Assembly: GCA_037447655.1 (NCBI GenBank)
Contig: JBBHKE010001254.1
Location: 1-27,387 of the forward strand
Reading direction: 5' to 3'
Origin: Zygnema cylindricum
Taxonomy: Eukaryota > Streptophyta > Zygnematophyceae > Zygnematales > Zygnemataceae
Length of the DNA: 27,387 bases
The notes under the pieces are model-generated. The model did no database searches. It was given only the letters and a program-made list of their open reading frames with translations, and was not told the DNA's origin. Positions within the stretch are counted from its first letter, which is position 1, and each line of letters starts with the position of its first letter. This document shows positions 9,201-18,756 of this stretch, piece by piece. A program made the translations under genes and the position numbers.

Positions 9201-11395
9201 CTATGCATTTAAAAGATCTCTGTTGGATGTAACACACAAAAGATCACAAACAATTGAAGCAGCTAGTGAGCTCCTTTTTTTTGTTATCGTCTTCTCGGCA
9301 TCCGAAAAATTGCATTCGGACATGGAGCTAGAAGCACGAATAGCTAGAATAGATCTAGCAACACCGGCTAGAATAGGAAATCCTCCATCTTTCACACGTA
9401 CATTTGATTTTTTTTTCCACCATTCAAATATGTTAAAGTTCAACCTTTCGTTGTTGGTTAATTTTAAATCAAAATAACGTTTCATTTCGTCGTTAACGAG
9501 CATTTTTTTGTCGGTGGTAATAAGAACCTCATTTTCCTCATCGCTCTCACCAAAATATTTGTGGAAACCGTCTTTACTTTGCGATGTTTTTCGTTTTTTT
9601 GTGATACGTTAGGGACTACCGAAATCAACATCATCACCGAGGTCGTTTGCAAGTTCTCGAAGTTTGACCCTTGCGCTTTCAATTTCGGTTTTCGATACCC
9701 CAATTATTTCAATCTTTTGTTTTTGTCGGGGATCTAAAAGAGCCGCGACAATTTGATACTCATGAAGGCCCCACTTCGGTAGTGCAAATTTCACAAAAAG
9801 TTGTTTCAATATTTGCAAGTTTGGGGAATCGGCGGGGCATTCTTTTTCACCGTCATTGTAAGATGTTTTTCTTAGCTTACAATGGTTATGGAGAGACATA
9901 GTTCAAACAACACCAAATGTAAAGTTGGTTCTTTGAATTTTTCCAATTTTAAGTTCGCTTCTTGAAACCTTTCCAAAAATCGTATAAGTTCGGTAAGGTG
10001 AGTCTTATCGATACAAGCAAAAAGTATCAATTTATTTTTTGCTTGAGCGATTGGTCCTATCTAATTGAATGCATCGTAAATACTCTTAAGCATTCGGAGA
10101 AAAAAAATTCCATCGCTTTGCGTTTTCTTGTTTTAAAGTGTTCTTCAAAAGATTTTGTAAATTACTCTGTTTGGAAAACGTGACCAATGATTTACACGCG
10201 TCAATTAGATCAAAAAAATCAAAAACTTCCACATCGTATTTGCCTTTTTTGGAAGTTCCGCTCTTATTTAAGATCGTTGTCACAATTGATGCAATTCTAT
10301 GGTCCGCGCAAGGTATCTAAGTAAACATACTCGGTAGACCTTCAATTGCACACATGTTAGAGCAAATATCAGTCACGACAACGCAATGATCAAAATTGGA
10401 CATTTAAAAATTGGTCAAACAATTTTTGAAAGCCGTTAAAACATTTTCCGCACTGTGTTTTTCCTCTGGAAAATGATCGACTTGAAGCGTCCGTGCTTCA
10501 AGTTTAAATTCGTTGTCAGTAAAATGAGCGGTTACTAACATGAATGAGGCTCTTTTTATTGTCTATGTCTAGAGATCGGTCGTAAATGCAACAAAAATTT
10601 TGTTATCAATATTTTCTCTAAGTTTAGGGACGATCAAACTACGAATATCTTTCGCAGAAGATATTATTTAGTTTTTTACACTATTGATGGACGCGAGTAG
10701 ATGGTCGATGTCAACACTTTTGTTGGACAAAACACCAACATCAAACAATGCTTGAAAAAATGCTTGAAAACGTGGGGAAAAAACAAAAAAAACAACAAGA
10801 AAATATCATGCAATTACTAACCATGATTAATAAAGAAGGTTTCTACCGAAATGATTTTTTTTAATATAAAGACAAATAAAAAACAATATTATGACAAACT
10901 AAGCTCAAATTTATAAATTTATGAGCAAAACAAGTTATAATGACATTTACACTCAAGCCATCTTAAATAGAATTAAAATAAATCATACCTGAACCGTCAA
11001 TTATTGAAAATGGTCGAAGGTCCTCACAACACATCAACGCCACCATTTTCGCAATTTTTTTTCGGTCATTCGTTTTCGCTTCTGTTTTTGAAAGAAACTT
11101 ACGAAGAAGTCCTCTTGAATTATCCATGTCGGCCGAATCTAAACATGTGTGAGTATTGATTGTTGAAGTACCGTTTGTTGACTTGTATTGATAAAATATG
11201 AAACATGTATTACAAGCCACAAAACCTGCCCCCTTTACCATGAATTTGTTTGATGTTCTAACTTCATAGACATGCTCAAATTTTTTCCAACAATTTGAAG
11301 TGGCCCTGCTTTCTTTCACTAGGTAATACTGAGTAATTTCACCATTTTTTTTATTTTCGAAATTCGTTTTGGATTGTAGTTTTAAGGGAAGCCAT
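9201..11395 (-). pseudogene. hAT-superfamily transposase, decayed, with one probable intron
   Basis: An ATG at 11393-11395 opens a short frame that slips at an A8 run near 11351 into a BED-type zinc-finger region (11319-10989; Cys36, Cys39, His57 and Cys59 of that frame, with unusual final spacing). A probable intron follows: donor CAG|GTATGA at 10989/10988, and at 10772-10773 the expected acceptor AG reads AC after a long pyrimidine tract. The catalytic core lies at 10771-9900. The first Asp is in TTDL (10575-10577), the second in VVTD (10368-10370), and the CxxH motif is CADH (10299-10310). The C-terminal dimerisation domain (9503-9201) is well preserved: FEWWKKK, ASSSMSE with the catalytic Glu at 9315-9317, then FSDAE where families usually have Gly. 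Several in-frame stops (for example 10569-10571 and 10563-10565) and frameshifts near 10100, 9880 and 9600 make it non-functional. The function in the family is cut-and-paste transposition with 8-bp target duplications. Confidence 0.9.
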
Positions 11396-11699
11396 GATGT
11401 TTTTCTCCATTTTAGTGTATGACTAAGTTTTGTTTGAATAGTGGTCGAGTTTCTCTAACTTAAATAGCAATCCAATTTATCGATTTATTGTTTGACACAT
11501 GTGAGTACGCCAATAATTAAGACCAGTCGTGGGAAATTGACGTAATAGTTTGATTTTCACTGATTTATTAACCAATTATTACTACATGCCGCATGACATT
11601 AACATATAACAATATGATATATTTGTGGAAACACGGTATAAAATGCGTAATTAGCACTTTGCAATAACGTATGACATATGAGTAAGCCAATAATTACAA
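11396..11699. other. Spacer upstream of the hAT pseudogene
   Basis: Nothing is coding. Short blocks around AGTACGCCAATAATTAAGA (11510) resemble AGTAAGCCAATAATTACAA (11680) and AATAAGCCAATTATTATGA (7660). The repeat family containing the 63-bp arrays may therefore extend leftward into this stretch. Confidence 0.4.
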
Positions 11700-12216
11700 T
11701 TTGTCGCGTTCTCTAAGATTTGAGAAATGAATAGTGTTACTACCGTGTCAAATTTGGACGCTTTGTCGCGTTCCCTAAGATTTGCGAAATGAATAGTGTA
11801 CTACGCCGCCAATCGCTAATAGAGTAAAAGTTTTTTTAGCGTATATAAATAATTACCGTGGTTTACGCTATTGAAGAATTTGAAAATTTTGAAAAAAATC
11901 ATACATTCTAATTGTTTAATAAGTATAATTTGGGTCTTTGAAAAAAATAAACGTTGGTCGCAAACATGCATACACTAATATAGGTATTTGTACAAAATCT
12001 GACAAATCGTAAACAAATCTTACGTTCACACAGTTGGAACGTGGTTGTTGGATGAATATGTGCGAACATGATGTTTGACAATTGATTATATTTCTTTTTT
12101 AGAGCGCTTATTCTCATGCGTCGATGGTTACTAAAACTCATTAATTATAATTTTTCACTTAAAAAGGTACAATTCTATAGTGTTGGGTATCGGGTAAATT
12201 CATATCGCGATAATCT

Positions 12217-12240
12217 CGATATTCGATATATCGAATATCG
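12217..12240. repeat. Perfect 24-bp palindrome in C3, left subterminal
   Basis: The stretch equals its own reverse complement. It starts CGATATTCGATA and is followed directly by ATCGATCG. It lies about 40 bp inside the left end of C3, where hAT transposase-binding motifs usually sit. That role is inferred. Confidence 0.8.
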
Positions 12241-12965
12241 ATCGAGCAGGATCCTCAATATATCGTACCGAGACCAACATAAATTATCGCGATATATATT
12301 GCGATATATAGTATTTTATAATTTTTATTTTTTTATTTTTTTTTATAATATGTTAATTTAGCAAAAAAGTCAAATTGTCTAATACACCACGTACGCCGTG
12401 ATTTTCGTTCCTTGACTTAAAGGTAGACGCCGCAAAATGTAACCGAAAAAAAAGTATTAATTCTGAAATTCTAATGATTCATTATTTGGGGTATGGTTAC
12501 ACGAGGAGGTCTCTATAATAGTACGAACATCAAAATTTATGTATTACAGAGGCCTCGAGTACACTGCGTATCTTTTATCAAAAAATTTTACATACGTGTT
12601 TTGATATGAGTGGTTCCATGTAAGCTGACTTCGAAATCTCAAAAATCATCAAATATCTGGAAATTGACCCTTTTCGTTTGGAAAATCATACTTGCGTATG
12701 ACGTACGTGTACTTCACAAGTGTACCTCGTTAATGTACCTCAGAGATCTCTTTCACTCTGCTGACTTTCAAGAAAAAACGGTATTTCTTTCTAGCAAAGA
12801 TTTTACAGTCACTTTGTCCGAAGTCACGAGACTTTGAAAACTTGGGGATTTTTTTTTTTTTTTTTTTTAGCTTCGATATATTGACGATACGATATATCGC
12901 CGATATATCACGATCATTTGAAATTTTCTATAACGAAGCGATATATCGATTATCGGGTACCTGAA

Positions 12966-12985
12966 ATTCGATATATATATCGAAT
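12966..12985. repeat. Perfect 20-bp palindrome in C3, right subterminal
   Basis: ATTCGATATATATATCGAAT is its own reverse complement and lies about 31 bp from the right end of C3. It mirrors the left subterminal palindrome and shares the ATTCGATAT half-site. Confidence 0.8.
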
Positions 12986-13316
12986 ATTGGCAAACGGTCC
13001 TCGATACCCAACACTTCAATTCTGTATGGTCTTACTCTGTCCGTAGACCACACTAATTAAATAATGACATACTTCCATTTTGTACGGTAAAAAAAAAAAT
13101 AACCCTAGATAGAGTAAAGAAAAAAATAGAATGATCTACGCTAATGGAGAATAAAAGAAAAAAAGCGGGAAGGAATTAGCATACACTACGCTAATAGCGA
13201 TTGGCGGTGTACCGTGTCAGATTTGTGACGTTTTGTTGCGTTCCCTAAGATTTGTGAAATGAATAGCGTTACTACAGTACCATGTCAGATTTGCGACGCT
13301 AATCATGATGCACGTT

Positions 13317-13560
13317 CTTCCACGATACCAAAGAGTACAAAGTACAAGAATGTTGGATTATAAGGACAGTATAATTTTTTTTTTTTTGGTTTTTTGGTTC
13401 ACCGACCGTAACCAACCGTTTTTTTTTTCCTGGTGAATCAATCAACCGTAACCGCCCGGCCCCCAAAATTTGGAAACCGAATCTGTTCCGAATCCGGCGC
13501 GGGCGGTCGGTTAATAGTCGGTCACGGTTTCGGTTGACCGTTTGGGACCTATGCTGTGTA
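13317..13560 (+). repeat. Family D repeat copy
   Basis: CTTCCACGATACCAAAGAGT, TACAAAGTACAAGAATGTTG, a T-rich stretch, then CCAAAATTTGGAAACCGAAT and GGCGCGGGCGGTCGG follow the same order as 25945-26170. It is a plus-orientation copy of the right arm of the family D array. The minisatellite begins just after it. Confidence 0.65.
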
Positions 13561-13564
13561 TCTG

Positions 13565-13756
13565 GAACCTTTCTATCCCTATATTTCCGAACCTTTCTAT
13601 CCCAATATTTCCAAACCTTTCTATCCCTATATTTCCGAACCTTTCTATCCCTATATTTCCGAATCTTTTTATCCCTATATTTCCAAACCTTTCTATCCTT
13701 ATATTATCGAACCTTTTTATCCCTATATTTCTGAACCTTTCTATCCCTTTATTTTC
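13565..13756 (+). repeat. 24-bp minisatellite, 8 units
   Basis: There are eight consecutive 24-bp units starting GAACCTTTCTATCCC and ending in TATATTTCC, with one to five changes between units. Because 24 is divisible by 3, all three plus-strand frames stay open and would read as octapeptide repeats (for example YISEPFYP). No upstream coding context exists, so I treat this as non-coding DNA rather than a gene. Confidence 0.9.
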
Positions 13757-13879
13757 GATATTATATAATATCGAACAACAAAGGCAATAATTAGAGGGGT
13801 GGTGAATAAACTGGTAATGCTGATATATTTCTTATTGTAATAAAAATCTTACACTGTTATGCAAAAATGTACTGTATAC

Positions 13880-14403
13880 TACACCGCGGATCGTAATTAG
13901 CGTTAATAACGCTAATTCGGTGCCCTAGATTTTGACCCTTGAACCCAAAATAGAATTAATAACTCTAAATGGTTTTTTACTAAATTAACGTTAACAACTC
14001 TAATATAGTGTCGTCTTAGAAAGTATGGTCGTCGCTTGGTACCTGACCGTGCAAAATTGTACTTTATTAACAAAAAAAGTACAAAGATTGATTTAAGGTA
14101 ATCGCCTGCGCACGTGAAAGTGCACCCAAAAAAACCACGTAACTGCGTTATCACCTAATGCAAACGTCATAATGACGGGAAAATGTACGTTCGGTCATAT
14201 TTTGTAAGTATACCTAATTTGGTGTAAAGATATTCAGCGCGGATAATTGTTATGAAAAGAAAACCAAACTAGAGTTATTGATAAATTAGAGTACAATTTT
14301 TTTTTTGACATTACAAAAATCCAGACTAGAATTAATAACATTTTTTTCAACATTGTTATTATACAGTTAGTTTTTATTAATGCTAATTGTGATTCACGGT
14401 GTA
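13880..14403 (+). mobile_element. MITE family B, long copy (524 bp)
   Basis: The left end TACACCGCGGATCGTAATTA and the right end TAATTGTGATTCACGGTGTA (inexact in places) form TIRs like those of family A but with GCGGATC in place of GCCAATC. The interior begins with a small palindrome (GCGTTAATAACGC). The left 60 bp match 7787-7850. The minus-strand frame at 13912-14154 falls in the interior and has no domain. Confidence 0.75.
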
Positions 14404-15766
14404 TAGTGACTACATTGTCGTAGTATTGCAACTCACTACACTACCTATCGCAATTAGAGTTCATCACTATTTTTGAACTGAAACGATGAACTAGTGTCAA
14501 CAACAACATTCAGGTAAGTGGCCCACAATAAGCCACATTGCGGACATATTTTAGTATAATAAAATCTTACAAATTATAAAGCCTTCTAATTTTTGACTAA
14601 CTATAATAGCGATGGGAGGTCTATACCCGGCCCAATTCACTTTAGTTCAGCTCAATTTCCTTTTGGTGCAAATAGGGGTGTGCACGTGTGAAAGTAAAGG
14701 ATTCTTTTGTCGTTTTCTTTAAAAGTTGAATCTGTAACACAAAAAACTTTTGTCAGACATGAAATGTGCAAAAATCACAATGCAAGTGACGTCATCTTAA
14801 ACATATGATGTAATTCACTTTTGACGCCTTCGTCGTTTCGTGGTCCTACCACGTTACAACAACACATATACAAAATTTTAGTAAAATCGACTCTAAGTAA
14901 CAACAAAACATTGAATAGGAAATTGATTTCACATTTTGGACATTTTTGCACGAGGGAGAGTACATCTTTATTTTTTTTAGCACGTCACGCTGATATACAA
15001 AGAAAAACATTGTAAGGGTCTTCGACATACACTCTCATACGTTGTCGTTGCCTTTACCACTCTCTCTCATACTATCGCTCTTTTCTCCCTCTCCCTTGAA
15101 AAAACCACCTTTATACTAATCTTAATGAAAGAGTCATGAAAACGCATATGTTTGACTACCATTCACTGTAGTTTATTCAAAGATCAAGTTAGAAAAGACG
15201 GAAAAAAAAATGTGAAGCCATGGCAAAGAGTTGCATAATTAGTGAAGTTAACGCTGTCACAAGTGAGAAGGACGCCGCAGTGTGACAAATCATTTCACGA
15301 CGAAAATGTCCTAAAAGGTTATACGTGCTCAATTGTCACAAGTTTTTGAGACGAATGCAACCGTCACAAAATTTGCACACATTAACAAGCGTTACAATAT
15401 AAAGTAACGATATTTTTTTTGCACATTATAACACTTCGAAATATTATATGTAGAATTTCCACAAAAATAAAAATTTATATCGCAAATTTTTAGTTACAAG
15501 GACACAACCCCTAAACGATTCCAAAGCCGGTTTGGATATTGCAAACCAAAATTACTCGTTGGATTTTGACAAACCGACCTGCATAAACTGTTAAACCATT
15601 AAAAACCTTAAAATCTTATGAAGTATAGTACCTGACAATATACCAAGAACAACTGAAGACTTTTTATCAAAATGAGCATACTATTTTATATAACAATCGG
15701 ACATTAGTACTTTGTATCCTTATCCATTTATTTCACATTTCATGTCGCACCACTTGGCATACGTGT
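14404..15766. other. Unassigned AT-rich stretch
   Basis: No gene is supported. A partial family B-like terminus (TACACTACCTATCGCAATTA) lies at about 14439. The frames on both strands at 14821-15028 overlap each other and have no recognisable domain. Confidence 0.4.
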
Positions 15767-17137
15767 GTGGCAGTTCGAGACGCAACGGCTATTAAGGAAA
15801 AAGACAATGCTCACCGAGACCATTCTAATTGGTTTGTCTTCTTTGCAATGGATATTTTTTTCGTTCTTTGGAAAAGTCATTTGACGACTTCCTCCGCTTG
15901 TGCCCTCAAAAAATCTTTTAATCCAAGAGTTTGGGCAGTCCTACGTCTAGCCTTTCAGCTACCTTCTATTGGCAAGGTGTATTGTCGATCGTGCCTCAGA
16001 AAAATGGGAGAAGGGCCCACTACCCGAGGCACTCGGCATCAAAGTCTCGCCGATAGCCCCCATAATGTGAATGCTTCCCAATAAAATGATTATGCCCACT
16101 GGTGCCCTCATCCCTCCCATAGACATGCATGCAGAATGGGAATGAGTGGATTGGAGGGGGAAAATTCAGCCCCTCCCCCCTTTCTTTCCCCACCTGGCAG
16201 AGAAAGGGATTGGGTTCTTGGAAATTGAACTAGTGTCCCAATTTGTTGATCCTTTGGAAGACGACCAAATGTTTCTTCAAAAACCCACTATTCTAGCACA
16301 AAAAATTATAGAGTTCTGTTCCGGCAGGACCGCCGCCGAAAAACAAAGAACTAGCAAGGAGGAACAAATAAACTTCCACGCAGAAATAATGTAAATAAAA
16401 TGAATTTGCTATTTCAGATTTAACAATATCACCTTGACCTAGAAAGAAAAAATAGAGAATAAAGGTAGAAATTGCAATGATAGAAAGGAAGGCCAACATA
16501 CCCTCGAAACATCACAATGAGAAGAAGAGAAGACCAAATCTCTCCCAAAGACATCGGAAGAGGTAAAGCCTCCTTAACTCCTCGGTTTCCGCAACACGGA
16601 ACCGGCAAGACCCTTCTCGGTTTCCAACAGACACCAGTCCTAAATCGCCCAAACAATAAAGTTAGTGCCAACTACCCAACCAGACTATGACTTCCACAAA
16701 GGACGGATGCAAACTAAGATGGCAATAGGGTCACAATCACATACAAAACAAAAGTTCTCCAAAAGAAATTTTGCTGGAATTTTTAAAGTTTTTCTCAGGA
16801 GACAGTACTAAAACAACCACATGTCTCCCTCACCCCCAAGTGCCTTATACAAGCAAAGTTTGTCCTAGTGAAAGTACCAAAGTCAAAGCAATACCAAGAG
16901 CCATTCAGCGACCAAGAATTGCTTTTGTACGGACATAAGACAAAACAGGTGTTCCTACACTCAGGGCAAAAAGTTAGGCGACTAGCTCCGGCTAGATTTG
17001 AAGCCAAATGTCCTTCTATGATACATTTCGAGCACAAAATTCTGAATAGACATGAAACGCCTAACTATGACTCAATGTAATAAATGCTATACCCGTCTGG
17101 CGAACCTAAAATAACATCCTACAGAAAGCCAACAGCA
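15767..17137. other. Unassigned stretch of higher GC left of the copia element
   Basis: The base composition is clearly less AT-rich than the neighbouring repeats, and GTAC words are rarer. Plus-strand frames at 15767-16084 and 16146-16394 and minus-strand frames at 16429-16671 and 16795-17037 give no recognisable domain. This stretch was continuous with the sequence from 23585 before the copia insertion, so the two should be searched together. It may be an older retroelement remnant or host sequence. I cannot tell which. Confidence 0.35.
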
Positions 17138-17142
17138 AAATC
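17138..17142. repeat. Copia target-site duplication, left (AAATC)
   Basis: AAATC immediately precedes the TG of the left LTR and is identical to the five bases after the right LTR. Confidence 0.9.
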
Positions 17143-18193
17143 TGAAACTCTAAGACCTCCATAAGTCCTCAGAGTGGACAGCTTCAAGAAAGCCTCTAGG
17201 ATAACCCTGACCCCTTTGTGTTTCAGCAAGAACAACTGCCACCTTGGCAGGCAAAACCTCTGACCACCTTCACCCCTATAAATGCAAGACTCCCTTGAGT
17301 CGATAGCAAAAAGAATATATAAATTTGCTCCCCTGAGCAGTAAGTTATGGAGGGTCAAAGTTGACCTTTTGTACAGAAGCTCTCTGGGAGAGAGGATCCT
17401 ATCTCCTAGTTTATCTAAGTCCTATCTCTCTCACAGACTCTATCTACTGAATTACGAAGCCAATCAGATTACAGTTCTGTACAGAAAAGTATAACTGCCG
17501 GTGTACTTTCTGTACGGTTAATGTACGACAAGGCCTTAATATCGACACATGTCTTATCCGAATTCGGTGCCGTAATCTCTGGAGATACCACAATCCAATG
17601 TATTTTCGCCACGTGTCTTTTGATGTGGCGATGACCACAAACCTCTGAAATCTTCTTCCTCGATCTCGACGCTGATTTCGACCGTCCGATTAAATTCACA
17701 TTTAATCGTTGCCGTAGTAAATACATGCGCGGTATTCGTTTCGCTTAAGAAATCAATGCACGGTATTGATTTTTTATCCAAACTGTAATCCCTACTTTGA
17801 CACTACTGGTTCTATGTATCTTTTAAACAATTTTAGTTACATGAATTATCCTATGTATTAATGTTTAATTAAATATCAAACCATATAGTACTTTACACTA
17901 CTTGAAGACTTAACGGCTAAGGTTACCGTCTACAGACAACCTTTCGCCCGGCAGGTGCAAGGTTCAATTCTTGTGGTCGACACATATCCTTTTACTAAAT
18001 AAACCCCTAATATATATTTCTCGTAAACCTCAGGATAGCCTTGGTAGCCATGGCTCTTGCTTCCTCTCCAATTTCTCAGTGACTGCGACAATTTTGAGAG
18101 TTGGAAAGAGAAGTTAGAGGTAGACTGCCTCGGCTTCTTTTTATATTTCGATTTAGACCTAGAAAATACTTTAAAGGACCATTAATTTCTACA
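17143..18193 (-). repeat. 3' LTR of the copia element
   Basis: It aligns end to end with 22529-23579, with small indels that cancel to equal length. W-box pair at 17353-17366, G-box at 17608-17617 and B-box GGTTCAATTC at 17961-17970 are all kept. Differences from the 5' LTR are concentrated in the ~230 bp nearest the plus-strand left end. Confidence 0.95.
17961..17970 (+). promoter_or_regulatory. Pol III B-box-like motif in a tRNA-like segment of the LTR
   Basis: GGTTCAATTC fits the B-box consensus, and GGCTAAGG at 17915 is a weak A-box. The other LTR keeps both (23347-23356 and 23301), with a T-arm stem CAGG/CCTG around a 7-base TTCAATT loop. No matching acceptor stem is seen, so this is not called as a tRNA gene. 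It could be a captured tRNA or SINE head. It runs opposite to the element. Confidence 0.4.
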
Positions 18194-18208
18194 ATCCCCT
18201 TATTTTCT
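18194..18208 (-). other. Polypurine tract
   Basis: On the minus strand AGAAAATAAGGGGAT abuts the 3' LTR. This is the expected place and composition for the primer of plus-strand DNA synthesis, with one T interrupting the purines and one at the LTR edge. Confidence 0.8.
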
Positions 18209-18215
18209 AGTCAAT

Positions 18216-18756
18216 CTATAATTTCAGACCACATTTCTCCCTGCAGAAAATTAGCTTAGGGGAAGACATAGGTTTGGTCATCATATCCGCTACCATTTCG
18301 CTATCTGGTATGATCTCTAAACTGATTTTTTTTTTCTACTTTATCTCTAATAAAGCTCAGTCTGATGTCCATGTGTTTGGTTTTAAAATGATGTTTAGGA
18401 TTGGTAGAAATAGCGATTCCTGCTTGAATATCACAAAAAAATTTATGCACACTTCTCTTAAGGTGACCAAGCTCACCAAGCAAAGACTTGACCCACATCA
18501 ATTCTTTTACACCAGAGCAAGAGGCCATATACTCAGCCTCCATGGTGGATTGAGCAATAACTTTTTGCTGTTTGCTACTCCAACAGCAAGCCCCATCACC
18601 CACATATAATACATATCCAGAAGTGCATCTCCTCATCGGAGCATCACCATAACTGGCATCACTCCAAGTAGTGATGTCACTATTCTCCCCACCCAAATGC
18701 AACCATAGATCCCTAGTTCCTATCAAATATCTAAGGACTCTCTTAGCTGCCTCCTA
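18216..18756 (-). pseudogene. copia RNase H and C-terminus, broken
   Basis: The frame 18726-18301 has the RNase H acidic residues in TTWSDASYGD, STMEAEYMA and KFFCD, followed by TKHMDIRLSFIRDKVE, typical of copia RNase H. The usual Asn after the last Asp is Ile. The frame shifts in an A10 run (T10 at 18326-18335 on the plus strand). The displaced frame keeps the family's ending, VADMMTKP, and runs to a TAG at 18216-18218. It would remove the RNA strand during reverse transcription. Confidence 0.9.

Larger units (their letters stand above)
12178..13016. mobile_element. Non-autonomous hAT-like element C3 (839 bp), nested
   Basis: Termini are TAGTGTTGGGTATCG and CGATACCCAACACTT. The flanking 8-mers CAATTCTA (12170-12177) and CAATTCTG (13017-13024) differ at the last base only, matching the hAT 8-bp rule. 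Removing one 8-mer plus the element restores continuity of the surrounding family A MITE. The ends are loaded with palindromic CGATATATCG motifs. A T21 run lies at about 12849. No transposase frame is present. The plus-strand frames at 12116-12361 and 12610-12837 are chance. Confidence 0.85.
11802..13211 (+). mobile_element. MITE family A, complete copy split by a hAT-like insertion
   Basis: The left end reads TACGCCGCCAATCGCTAATA and the right end AGCGATTGGCGGTGTA. Without the nested 839-bp element and its duplication the copy is about 563 bp and follows 127-670 throughout. Insertion is at a TA: ACTA before and TACCGTGTCAG after reconstitute the unit sequence ACTACCGTGTCAG seen in undisrupted copies of the host repeat. 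Confidence 0.85.
11700..13280 (+). repeat. 63-bp tandem repeat, locus 2, interrupted by a nested MITE
   Basis: Unit 1 is 11700-11761 and unit 2 starts at 11762. Unit 2 is split at 11802 by a family A MITE and resumes at 13212 with CCGTGTCAGATTTGTGACG. A third unit (from about 13231, TTTGTTGCGTTCCCTAAG) ends TTACTACAGTACCATGTCAG. The block after the array (TTCCACGATACCAAAGAGTA, 13318) is the same as after locus 1. Both loci are therefore paralogous copies of one larger repeat. Confidence 0.8.

Noticed and set aside
8825-9208. Long minus-strand frame of 127 codons rich in Phe, Ile and Leu, looking like a membrane protein
   Set aside because: It is produced by A/T homopolymer runs downstream of the hAT pseudogene. 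There is no domain, no codon bias and no plausible start context.
13534-13790. Repeat proteins in three frames (SLYFRTFL, NLSIPIFP and YISEPFYP types)
   Set aside because: All come from the 24-bp minisatellite, whose length keeps every frame open. Nothing upstream supports translation.
15767-16394. Plus-strand frames of 105 and 82 codons as a host gene
   Set aside because: There are no recognisable domains and no joining splice signals I could defend. The interval is left as unassigned.
17905-17985. A functional tRNA gene in the LTR
   Set aside because: Only the T-arm/B-box and a weak A-box are visible. No acceptor stem pairs with the 3' part and no clear anticodon arm could be drawn.
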